Source: an uncultured Acidaminococcus sp. (GTDB lineage: Bacteria > Bacillota_C > Negativicutes > Acidaminococcales > Acidaminococcaceae). From it: 14,523 nucleotides of DNA. This document shows positions 6,026-12,450 of this stretch, piece by piece. Made by a program: the position numbers and the translations under genes. The notes under the pieces are model-generated. The model did not search any database and was not told the origin of the DNA. It saw only the letters and a list, made by a program, of their open reading frames with translations. The stretch is taken from NCBI GenBank assembly GCA_900314165.1, contig OMUE01000225.1:1-14523 (forward strand), given 5' to 3'. Position 1 is the first letter of the stretch, and each line of letters starts with the position of its first letter.

Positions 6026-7358
6026 TCTCAATAAACCTCAGCCTCAGGGTCAAAAATACGGCGGAGAAAAAGATGCCGGTGATCAGGCCGATCCAGTAGG
6101 CTTCCGGGCCCCAGTGGAGCTTATACACCAAAAACAAGCCAAAGGGCATGGCGATTCCCCAATAGGCACAGAGGGCGGAATAGAACGTAGCCTTCACATC
6201 CTTGTAGGCCCGCAGGACGCCCTGGATGGGAGCCGCCGTACTGTCACACAGCTGGAAGCACACGGCGAAGGCCAGGAAATGCTTCACGGGCTCCATTAGC
6301 TGGGGATCTTCCGTATAGAGTGCCGCAATGAGGCCCCGGCCCAGGTACAGACTCACGGCAAACACCATGCCTATGAGGATATTGGCAATGCGCCCTGTTA
6401 GGGCATAAATCCGGGCCTGCTCAAAATTCCGGGCGCCCACATAGGCTCCCACGATGATGGTCAGGGAAATGGAAAAGCTCAAAGGCACCATGTACAGCAC
6501 ATTGCAGAAGCTCATGGCCGCCTGGTTGGCTGCTACCGCAATGGTGCCAAAACGGGCCACCAACAGGGTAACGATACCGAAGATGCTGGTTTCCAGCAGG
6601 ATGGCCACGCCCATAGGGATGCCCACCCGGAAGTGTTCCCGGATATGGGACCAGGCAAAGCCCTGCCGAATGGCAAACACGCGAAAGTCCTTAAAGACCC
6701 GCAGACGGAGCACCAACAAAGAAAAGGACAGGGCCAGCAGCCAGCAGGTCATAGCCGTACCCAGGCCGGCTCCGGGGCCGCCCATGGCAGGGGCCCCCAA
6801 TTTGCCAAAGATAAAGATGTAGTTCAGGCTGGCGTTTACGGGCATGGTCAGCAGGAACAGCCGCATGGTCAGCCGGGTATATCCCATGGTGTCCACAAAG
6901 GACCGGAGGATGCTGGCGCAGAACAGGGGCAGGATGCCCAGGGCCACAAAGGACAAGTAGCGGAAGGCTACGGTCCGCACCGCCGGTTCCAGGCTCATGG
7001 TATCCAGGATCCTGGGCAGGGCCTGGCTGCCCACCAGAATGATAAACACAGCCAGACTGCAGGCCAGGCACAAACCGCTGGCTACGGCACCGGAAATCTT
7101 GCCGTGCTCCCTGGCTCCCCGGTAATTGGCCACGATGGGGGTCAGGGCCTGGAGGATGCCATTGAGCCCCGTAAAGACGGGCATCCAGATATTTGTGCCG
7201 ATAGCCACCCCGGCCAGTTCCCTGGTGCCGGCGTGGCCGCTCATGACTGTGTCAAACAGACTCATGCCCGTAATGGCCAGCTGGGTTACCAGGATGGGCA
7301 CCATTACGGACAGGATGCGTTTCAAACGGTATGAAAATGTAGGATTGGTAATGGTCAA
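6003..7358 (-). CDS. MATE family multidrug/metabolite efflux transporter (NorM-like)
   Basis: A 451-residue inner-membrane antiporter of the MATE family, which exports cationic drugs or metabolites using Na+ or H+ gradients; the length is typical. About twelve hydrophobic segments in two MatE halves are visible. The first half starts with LSVMVPILVTQLAITGMSLFDTVMSGHAG, split here as two blocks, followed by LAGVAIGTNIWMPVFTGLNG. The second half includes FRVGIPMGVAILLETSIFG and the conserved VAANQAAMSFCNVLYMVPLS. The start is TTG at 7356-7358, supported by AGGAG 8 nt upstream; the next ATG is 18 codons in, within the first membrane segment. It is separated from the upstream LtaS-like gene by 278 bp of repeats and may have its own promoter, which I could not locate. 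The substrate cannot be inferred. Confidence 0.93.
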   Translation of the reverse strand: MTITNPTFSYRLKRILSVMVPILVTQLAITGMSLFDTVMSGHAGTRELAGVAIGTNIWMPVFTGLNGILQALTPIVANYRGAREHGKISGAVASGLCLACSLAVFIILVGSQALPRILDTMSLEPAVRTVAFRYLSFVALGILPLFCASILRSFVDTMGYTRLTMRLFLLTMPVNASLNYIFIFGKLGAPAMGGPGAGLGTAMTCWLLALSFSLLVLRLRVFKDFRVFAIRQGFAWSHIREHFRVGIPMGVAILLETSIFGIVTLLVARFGTIAVAANQAAMSFCNVLYMVPLSFSISLTIIVGAYVGARNFEQARIYALTGRIANILIGMVFAVSLYLGRGLIAALYTEDPQLMEPVKHFLAFAVCFQLCDSTAAPIQGVLRAYKDVKATFYSALCAYWGIAMPFGLFLVYKLHWGPEAYWIGLITGIFFSAVFLTLRLRFIERKVKREQ

Positions 7359-7380
7359 AGGATCAGCTCCTAGTAAAAAA

Positions 7381-7435
7381 GGGCGGAACAGGCGACATTT
7401 TGCTCACGCAAAAGTCTGCTACCGCCCCTACGGGA
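7381..7435 (+). repeat. Family-2 hairpin repeat, copy R3 (loop TCAC, extended stem)
   Basis: GGGCGG at the left pairs with CCGCCC at 7422-7427. The inner TTTTGC/GCAAAA stem has loop TCAC, and CCTACGGG follows. The arm is longer and less regular than in the other copies, but the loop class TNAC and the CCCCTACGG tail are kept. Confidence 0.65.
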
Positions 7436-7459
7436 TTAAAGGGGATTAAGGGATTAGAA

Positions 7460-7603
7460 GTGCTCCGCACGGCCCCACCACCGTGCCATTCGGCACGGTT
7501 CCCCTCCCCTGCGGGGATGACAGGGCGCTGCCCAGCGGGATGTCGCCCCCGTAGGGGGAGAGGGCCATTGCAAATGCAATGGCGAGGGGGCAGTGCAGAG
7601 CAC
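7460..7603 (+). repeat. Full copy B of the 144-bp multi-hairpin element
   Basis: It has the same length, order of hairpins and orientation as copy A. Outer arms 7460-7476 and 7587-7603 pair at 15 of 17 positions. The last hairpin is GCCATTGCA/TGCAATGGC with loop AA (7564-7583): five consecutive base pairs differ from copy A, yet all remain complementary. It lies 33 nt downstream of the LtaS-like gene's stop codon. Confidence 0.85.
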
Positions 7604-7604
7604 C

Positions 7605-7645
7605 CTCTTCGCTTTTCACTGTTCACTGTTCTCTTTTCACTGTTT
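7605..7645 (-). repeat. GTGAAAAG/ACAGTGAA array at the LtaS-like gene's end
   Basis: Minus-strand GTGAAAAG occurs at 7633-7640 and 7612-7619, with GAACAGTGAACAGTGAA between. The TGA stop of the LtaS-like gene (7637-7639) lies inside the first unit. Element B follows. Confidence 0.7.
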
Positions 7646-9676
7646 CGGTGGCAGATACTTGATATGCCGCTTCACGTAGCCATACATTAGGTAGTTGGCG
7701 ATGGCGTCTTTTTCGGGGGTGTCAGGCTTTTCTTCGTCCATGTTGGCAGAGAAATTCACGTCCTCCGAATAATAGAACGCTCTGCCGCCAAAATAGCCCA
7801 GAGCATAAGGATGGTCCATGGGTGTCAGCAGATCCGTGCCCATGAATTCCTCCGGCACGGGCTGGCCCAGCAGGGTCAGAATCGTGGGTGCCAGATCTTC
7901 CTGGCTGGCGTAGCGGCTTTCATCCAAATCCTCGAAGGGCTTCAGGTTCTTGCTGACAAACAGGATGGGAATGGGTGCCACATTCTGTTTATTCTTGGCA
8001 ACCGTCACCAGATTCTTGTATTCCCCGCCGGAGTGAGGATTGTGGTCACTGGTGATGATGAACAGGGTCCGGTCGTCCATGAGGCCCTGTTTTTCCGCTT
8101 CGTCCAGGAAATGCTGGATGGTGCTGTCCACCCAGTACATGCCGCAGACCGTAGCGGTGCCCTGGTCCCGGACGGACTCGGGCATCTCCGCATAGGTAAA
8201 GCCATAATAGGGATAGGGCTGGTGCATGTCCAGAGTCTTGCAGACCATAAACAGCTTTTCGTCCTTATGTTCCGCCAGGGCCTTCAGGGCCACATCGTAC
8301 ATGACGTCGTTGTGGAAGCCCCAGCCGCTGGCCCCTTTGTAGCCCATGTTGCCGATATCTTCCTTAGCCGTGTAATGTTCCATGCCGAACTGGGCCGGAT
8401 ATTCCCGGTACTCGTTGGCGTAGTAGCGGCTGGAGGCGTTGAAGAAATAGCCCCCGAAGCCGGCCTCTTGCAGGATACGGAACAGGGACGGCTGGTTTTC
8501 CCCCGGCAGATCCTTGTCATAGATGAGCTGGGACCGGAACGTAGCGTTCAGGCCCTGGGTCGTAGGCACGGCCGAAGAATAATAATGGTCCAGCTTCGGA
8601 TATTTCTTCAGCAGTTTATCCAGATTCGGCGTGGTTTCCGCCGGAATATTCGGGTTGTAATAATGGATGAAGTCCCGGTGCACGGACTCCAGGATCAGCA
8701 TGACCACTCTGTCGTACACGGGCTTTGCAGGCAGCTCCGCCTTTACCTTAGGCAGGATGCCCAGCTTCGTCAGCGTGACTTTGTCCTGATCCGTCAGCTG
8801 CCGTTCTGTGTATTTCCAGGGGTCCATGACCACCTTATCCGTCTTGAACAGAGCCTTATGGACGAAGTTCACGTTGATAGGGAATGCCACCATGCGCCGG
8901 GCCGGTTTGCGGCCCCGTTCCATATCCACTTCGATATCCATGCCCAAGGTATTGTCGGAAATATAGAAGATGCCTTCCGTCAGGAGGGCGTAGGACACGT
9001 TCAGCACCATGGTGAACACAGCCACCATCAGCAGGGACCAGGGCAGGTTCGGCTTGCGGCGCTGAGGCTTGCTGACCCGGAACAAAGGAATAAAGGCCAG
9101 CAGTACGGCCCCGATAATGGCCAGATGCTGAGTTTCCGTGGTGGCGAAAATGCCTTTCACAGCGTACATGTTCAGGTTGTCAAACAGCACGGATTCCACA
9201 TGCATGCTGGTATTCCAGAAATAGATGCCGTCCCCTACGATGAGCACGCAGGTGGCATAATACACCAGGAAATACAGCAGCTTCATCCACTTATTGGGCC
9301 AGTGATGGTACACCATGGCCGCCAGCAGCACGATGACGATGTTGTTGAACAGACCGGTCAGCACGGCCAGGGTGGTCATAAAGCCCCGATCCAGTTCCAG
9401 GTACGTGACCATGAATGCCGCGTCCAACAGGTACAGGATTCCCGTCACTACTACAGGGAAATAGCGGTGGATCCGGTCGGGAATCCGGTGTCGGCGCACA
9501 AAAAGCAGGCAGAACGTGAGCACCAGCAGCACGTCCCGCAGAAAATAGTTCAGGGTGAAGTACCAGCATTCCACAAAGGGGAACGGCACAATGTCCTTCA
9601 CCATCATATATTGGATATAATATTCCACGCCCAGGCTGATGAGCAGCACCAGCCCCACCAAAAGTTTCTTTTTCAA
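7637..9676 (-). CDS. LtaS/OpgB-like membrane phospho-headgroup transferase (sulfatase fold)
   Basis: A 679-residue protein with about five to six N-terminal membrane segments (roughly 5-25, 45-60, 75-92, 103-122, 133-150, 185-200, with another near 213-232) and a C-terminal extracytoplasmic sulfatase-fold domain from about 320. Metal and catalytic residues are visible: E330 in VVMLILESVH, a threonine nucleophile at T372/T373 in VPTTQGLN, H485 in DMHQPYPYYG, and D544/H545 in TSDHN. The family moves glycerol-phosphate or phosphoethanolamine headgroups from phospholipids to envelope glycopolymers or glycans (LtaS, OpgB, EptA). The gene follows a diacylglycerol kinase by 12 nt, which suits a phosphatidylglycerol-consuming transferase that releases diacylglycerol. 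The start is TTG at 9674-9676, with GAGG 7 nt before it. The exact donor and acceptor are unknown. Confidence 0.88.
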   Translation of the reverse strand: MKKKLLVGLVLLISLGVEYYIQYMMVKDIVPFPFVECWYFTLNYFLRDVLLVLTFCLLFVRRHRIPDRIHRYFPVVVTGILYLLDAAFMVTYLELDRGFMTTLAVLTGLFNNIVIVLLAAMVYHHWPNKWMKLLYFLVYYATCVLIVGDGIYFWNTSMHVESVLFDNLNMYAVKGIFATTETQHLAIIGAVLLAFIPLFRVSKPQRRKPNLPWSLLMVAVFTMVLNVSYALLTEGIFYISDNTLGMDIEVDMERGRKPARRMVAFPINVNFVHKALFKTDKVVMDPWKYTERQLTDQDKVTLTKLGILPKVKAELPAKPVYDRVVMLILESVHRDFIHYYNPNIPAETTPNLDKLLKKYPKLDHYYSSAVPTTQGLNATFRSQLIYDKDLPGENQPSLFRILQEAGFGGYFFNASSRYYANEYREYPAQFGMEHYTAKEDIGNMGYKGASGWGFHNDVMYDVALKALAEHKDEKLFMVCKTLDMHQPYPYYGFTYAEMPESVRDQGTATVCGMYWVDSTIQHFLDEAEKQGLMDDRTLFIITSDHNPHSGGEYKNLVTVAKNKQNVAPIPILFVSKNLKPFEDLDESRYASQEDLAPTILTLLGQPVPEEFMGTDLLTPMDHPYALGYFGGRAFYYSEDVNFSANMDEEKPDTPEKDAIANYLMYGYVKRHIKYLPPKQ

Positions 9677-9688
9677 GGCATTACCTCA

Positions 9689-10642
9689 TTACGAAATGAA
9701 ATGCAAGGGCCGGGGCAGGATGTCCAGGGACAGAGGGGACGATACCACCGCATCCCCATCCAGCTCTGCCGCGAACTGTTTCACATTGCAACGGATATCC
9801 ACGTGGTTGGCCGGATAAACCTGTACGCTCTTGTCCAGGCTCAGCATATCGGCTGCAATGAGGGCCGTATAGCGCAGGAAATCCACGCACCGTTCTTTCG
9901 TAAACACACAGGCATATAAGGTCGGATTGGACAGGGAACCGCCGTTCACCAGGGAAAACCGGCCTGCATAGTAGCGGCTCTTCGTAACGATGACGGAGCT
10001 GGCCTTGTGCCACACCCCATCCCCATCCACCATAACTTCAAAGGAGTATTTCCAGTTGTGCAGCAGCAGCTCATGGCCCACCATCTTGCCGCCTTGCCGT
10101 ACATAGGCCAGGGTGGACAGATACTTTTTCTCTTTGGGCGTCACCTGGCTCACCACCAGGGAATCCACGCCGATACCGGCCACGGTCAGGAAGATCCGGT
10201 CGTTGGCCTTGCCCAGGCACACAGGGGTCGTAATCCCTTTGGACACCCGGTACATCCAGTTGTGCACGTCCGTCTTCTGCATGAGTTCCTTAGCCACCAG
10301 GTTCACGGTGCCTGCGGGGTAGATGCTGATGTAGGGCCAGTAATCCAGCCGCACGCATTCTTCTACCAGGGCTCGCAGCGTTCCGTCCCCGCCGGCCACG
10401 ATGACCCACTGGATCCGGTCCGCTACCATTTTGCGGGCCACGGCCTGGGTTTCCCGGAACGTACTGACTTCTACGGTCTGGAATTTTGACGAGCCATATT
10501 TAGACGTCAACCGATGGATGATGTCCTGTACATTATTGTGGAGCCCCAGAAAGATGCCCTGCTTCCCCGCATTATGGTTGTGGATGAGCAGAACCCTTTC
10601 AAAGGTATTTATATCTACTTTATGACGAAGCATGGTCGACAT
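9689..10642 (-). CDS. Diacylglycerol kinase family lipid kinase (DAGKc domain)
   Basis: A 317-residue soluble or membrane-associated lipid kinase of the DgkB/YegS type, which phosphorylates diacylglycerol or a related lipid with ATP. Visible are the nucleotide-binding motifs NHNAGKQ (22-28), GGDGTLRAL (84-92) and PAGTVNLVA (109-117), and the C-terminal ELDGD segment typical of the second domain. Length matches the family. The ATG at 10640-10642 lies 4 nt after AAAGGAG; a second ATG three codons on is also possible with a longer gap. The ribosome binding site overlaps the stop codon of the GtrA-type gene (TAA AGGAG), so translation is probably coupled. It probably recycles diacylglycerol made by the LtaS-like enzyme downstream to phosphatidic acid; this role is inferred from context. 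Confidence 0.92.
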   Translation of the reverse strand: MSTMLRHKVDINTFERVLLIHNHNAGKQGIFLGLHNNVQDIIHRLTSKYGSSKFQTVEVSTFRETQAVARKMVADRIQWVIVAGGDGTLRALVEECVRLDYWPYISIYPAGTVNLVAKELMQKTDVHNWMYRVSKGITTPVCLGKANDRIFLTVAGIGVDSLVVSQVTPKEKKYLSTLAYVRQGGKMVGHELLLHNWKYSFEVMVDGDGVWHKASSVIVTKSRYYAGRFSLVNGGSLSNPTLYACVFTKERCVDFLRYTALIAADMLSLDKSVQVYPANHVDIRCNVKQFAAELDGDAVVSSPLSLDILPRPLHFIS

Positions 10643-10651
10643 TTGACTCCT

Positions 10652-11050
10652 TTAGTAAATCCATTTTTTGCGGGAACAATAGTTCCACACAGTCACGATG
10701 GCGGACGCAGCGATTTTGGACCCCATGACAGGATAGCCCAAAACGCCTACGAACAGCCTCATGAGCAGCACATTGAACAGCAGGCCCAGGGTGGACACGA
10801 ACAGCACCAGGGAAAATTCCTTGCCCTTGCTGTACCGGACTCCGCTGGTAAACACCCACACGTTCGTTGCCAGATAATGGCAGATGGTAGAACACAGATA
10901 GGCCAAAGCCGTGGCCACCAGGTAGTTCATCCCAACAATGGAGTTGAACACGTACACCAGGGACCACTCGAACAGCGCTGCCGTGCCCCCGATGATGAGG
11001 TAGCACAACACCCGCAGCTTCTCGCTATCTGCTTTGTGCATGAAATTCAT
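10652..11050 (-). CDS. GtrA family membrane protein
   Basis: A 132-residue protein with four membrane segments (about 13-37, 41-65, 76-100, 107-125) and the family-typical end NYCSRKKWIY. GtrA proteins are thought to move or support polyprenyl-phosphate-linked sugars across the membrane for glycan decoration, or to take part in cell wall synthesis. The ATG at 11048-11050 overlaps the TGA of the BofA-like gene in an ATGA; upstream in-frame sequence lies inside that gene in another frame and is low quality. Its place between BofA-like and diacylglycerol kinase genes suits an envelope role. Specific substrate unknown. Confidence 0.9.
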   Translation of the reverse strand: MNFMHKADSEKLRVLCYLIIGGTAALFEWSLVYVFNSIVGMNYLVATALAYLCSTICHYLATNVWVFTSGVRYSKGKEFSLVLFVSTLGLLFNVLLMRLFVGVLGYPVMGSKIAASAIVTVWNYCSRKKWIY

Positions 11051-11313
11051 AATACGGTCCCTGAGCTTCCCAGACTCATAAGATGGTAAATCAGCAGGAA
11101 GATGACGCCGGGTACGCCGAAGAAACCGGCCACCAGGGCGGAGATGAAATTCACCGGAATGGTGACTCCGAAGATGCCTCCCAGGATGTTGAACAGCCAC
11201 AGCAGAACGACGCCGCACAGGCCATTCCACAACAGCTTCAGGGACAGGGAGAACATGTTGATAAAGATAAACAGGACAATAAGGCCTACGCCTGCAGCAA
11301 TATACACATCCAT
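11047..11313 (-). CDS. BofA-like protein (pro-sigma-K processing inhibitor family)
   Basis: An 88-residue, almost wholly hydrophobic protein with two to three membrane segments (about 4-24, 30-50, 58-83) and the segment IPVNFISALVAGFFGVPGVIFLLI, which is typical of the BofA family. In Bacillus BofA inhibits the SpoIVFB protease in sporulation and lies just after recR, as here. Many Firmicutes that may not sporulate keep this gene, so the role here is uncertain. The ATG at 11311-11313 follows AAGGTGG by 9 nt. The gap from recR is 16 nt. Confidence 0.88.
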   Translation of the reverse strand: MDVYIAAGVGLIVLFIFINMFSLSLKLLWNGLCGVVLLWLFNILGGIFGVTIPVNFISALVAGFFGVPGVIFLLIYHLMSLGSSGTVL

Positions 11314-11329
11314 GTTATGCCGCCACCTT

Positions 11330-11926
11330 TCATAATTCTCTTCTATTTTCCAAGGCTTTATACAGGGTCAGCTCGTCCGCATATTCAAGGTCGCCCCCCA
11401 TGGGCAGGCCGTGGGCAATGCGGCTGACTTTCACACCGCTGGGACGCAGCAGGCTGGCCAGGTAGCTGGCCGTGGCCTCCCCTTCCACATCGGAATTTGT
11501 AGCCAGGATGACTTCTTTCACGGTACCGGTCTGGAGCCGGCGCAGCAGTTCTTTGACCTTCAATTGTTCAGGACCGATGCCGTCCAGGGGCGAAAGGACG
11601 CCGTGAAGCACGTGATACAGGCCTTTATAGCCCCGGGTCCGTTCCATAGCGGCTACGTCCTGGGGCTGCTCCACCACGCAGATCAGGGATTTGTCCCGCT
11701 CTCCATCCTGGCAGATGGGGCACAAGTCCCCTTCGCACAGGTCGAAACACTGCCGGCACAGGTGCACCTGGTCTTTTACGTCCAGCAGGGCCTGGGCCAG
11801 GGCCTCCACATCGTCCCGCTTCATATCCAGCACATGATAGGCCAGGCGCAGGGCCGACTTGGAGCCGATGCCCGGCAGCTTGCGCAGCTGCTCGTTCAGC
11901 CTGGCCAAAGGTTTTACCATGGCCAT
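11330..11926 (-). CDS. recR: Recombination protein RecR
   Basis: 198 residues, the standard length. RecR works with RecO (and RecF) to load RecA at single-strand gaps. The helix-hairpin-helix LRKLPGIGSKSALRLA is at 14-29, zinc cysteines are C57, C60, C69 and C72, and the Toprim domain has E86 in VVEQPQD and D146 in NSDVEGEAT. The C-terminal GLPMGGDLEYADE Walker-B-like motif is intact. The ATG at 11924-11926 comes 6 nt after the ybaB stop codon and has no strong ribosome binding site of its own. A second ATG two codons on is equally possible, and translation is likely coupled to ybaB. Confidence 0.98.
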   Translation of the reverse strand: MAMVKPLARLNEQLRKLPGIGSKSALRLAYHVLDMKRDDVEALAQALLDVKDQVHLCRQCFDLCEGDLCPICQDGERDKSLICVVEQPQDVAAMERTRGYKGLYHVLHGVLSPLDGIGPEQLKVKELLRRLQTGTVKEVILATNSDVEGEATASYLASLLRPSGVKVSRIAHGLPMGGDLEYADELTLYKALENRREL

Positions 11927-11932
11927 AATGGA

Positions 11933-12262
11933 TTAGAACATGCCCGGCAGTTTCATGCCGCCGGTAACTTTGCCCAGTTCTGCGTTGGTCATGTCGTCCA
12001 CTTTCTTCATGGCGTCATTGATGGCCGTCACGATCAGGTCCTGGAGCATTTCCACATCTTCAGGGTCTACGGCATCCGGGGACAGGGTCAGGCTGATGAG
12101 CTTCTTATCGCCGTTGACCACGGCCTTTACCGCTTCACCGCCGGCCGTACCTTCCACTGTACGTTCCTTCAGTTCTTCCTGCAGTTTGGCCATCTGGCTC
12201 TGCATTTTCTGGACCTTCTTCAGCATTCCTTGCATATTATTGAAACCGCCGCCTTTAAACAT
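11933..12262 (-). CDS. ybaB: YbaB/EbfC family nucleoid-associated protein
   Basis: 109 residues. YbaB/EbfC proteins are small dimeric DNA-binding proteins encoded between dnaX and recR in most bacteria, as here. Visible are the glycine-rich start FKGGGFNNMQGMLKKVQKMQ, the amphipathic helix with QSQMAKLQEELKE, the EGTAGGEAVKAVVNGDKKL beta region and the acidic VDPEDVEMLQDLIVTAINDA segment. A strong GGAGG lies 8 nt before the ATG at 12260-12262. The stretch before it contains repeat debris, so expression may come from the dnaX transcript or from an unseen promoter. Confidence 0.97.
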   Translation of the reverse strand: MFKGGGFNNMQGMLKKVQKMQSQMAKLQEELKERTVEGTAGGEAVKAVVNGDKKLISLTLSPDAVDPEDVEMLQDLIVTAINDAMKKVDDMTNAELGKVTGGMKLPGMF

Positions 12263-12292
12263 TGTTGTTTCCTCCTTATTTATTTATCTTGG

Positions 12293-12326
12293 ATGAGACG
12301 TCAGACGTCAGATATCAGACGTCAGT
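12293..12326 (+). repeat. GACGTCAGA short tandem repeat
   Basis: GACGTCAGACGTCAGATATC is followed by another AGACGTCAG, a run of about four degenerate GACGTCAGA/GATATCAGA units. It lies between the ybaB ribosome binding site and partial hairpin element C. Each GACGTC is itself palindromic. Confidence 0.65.
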
Positions 12327-12335
12327 GGTCCGCTG

Positions 12336-12370
12336 CCAAGCATCTGGCGAGGGAGCAGTGCAGCGCACCC
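12336..12370 (+). repeat. Partial copy C of the 144-bp hairpin element
   Basis: The stretch from CAAGCATCTGGCGAGGGAGC through GTGCAGCGCACCC matches the right end of copy A (5959-5992) with one change. The left three quarters are absent, so it is a truncated copy or a solo end. It has the same orientation as copies A and B and likewise lies downstream of a minus-strand gene (dnaX). Confidence 0.75.
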
Positions 12371-12450
12371 TCTTCGCTCTTCACTTTTCACTTTCATTTC
12401 TTCCTTGCCCGCCGCAGGCGCCTTTTCGCTCTTCACTTTTCGCTTTTCAC
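12371..12450 (-). repeat. GTGAAAAG arrays at the dnaX end
   Basis: Minus-strand GTGAAAAG/GCGAAAAG units occur at 12421-12450 and GTGAAAAGTGAAGAGCG at 12376-12390, separated by a GC-rich spacer. The final dnaX codons (IVKSEK) and its TGA stop (12433-12435) are made of these units, as at the ends of the MATE and LtaS-like genes. Confidence 0.65.

Noticed and set aside
7811..9919. Very long plus-strand open frame (about 700 codons) antisense to the LtaS-like and diacylglycerol kinase genes
   Set aside because: Its translation is rich in H, Q, G and R without motifs, spans two real genes on the other strand, and is explained by their GC-rich third positions.
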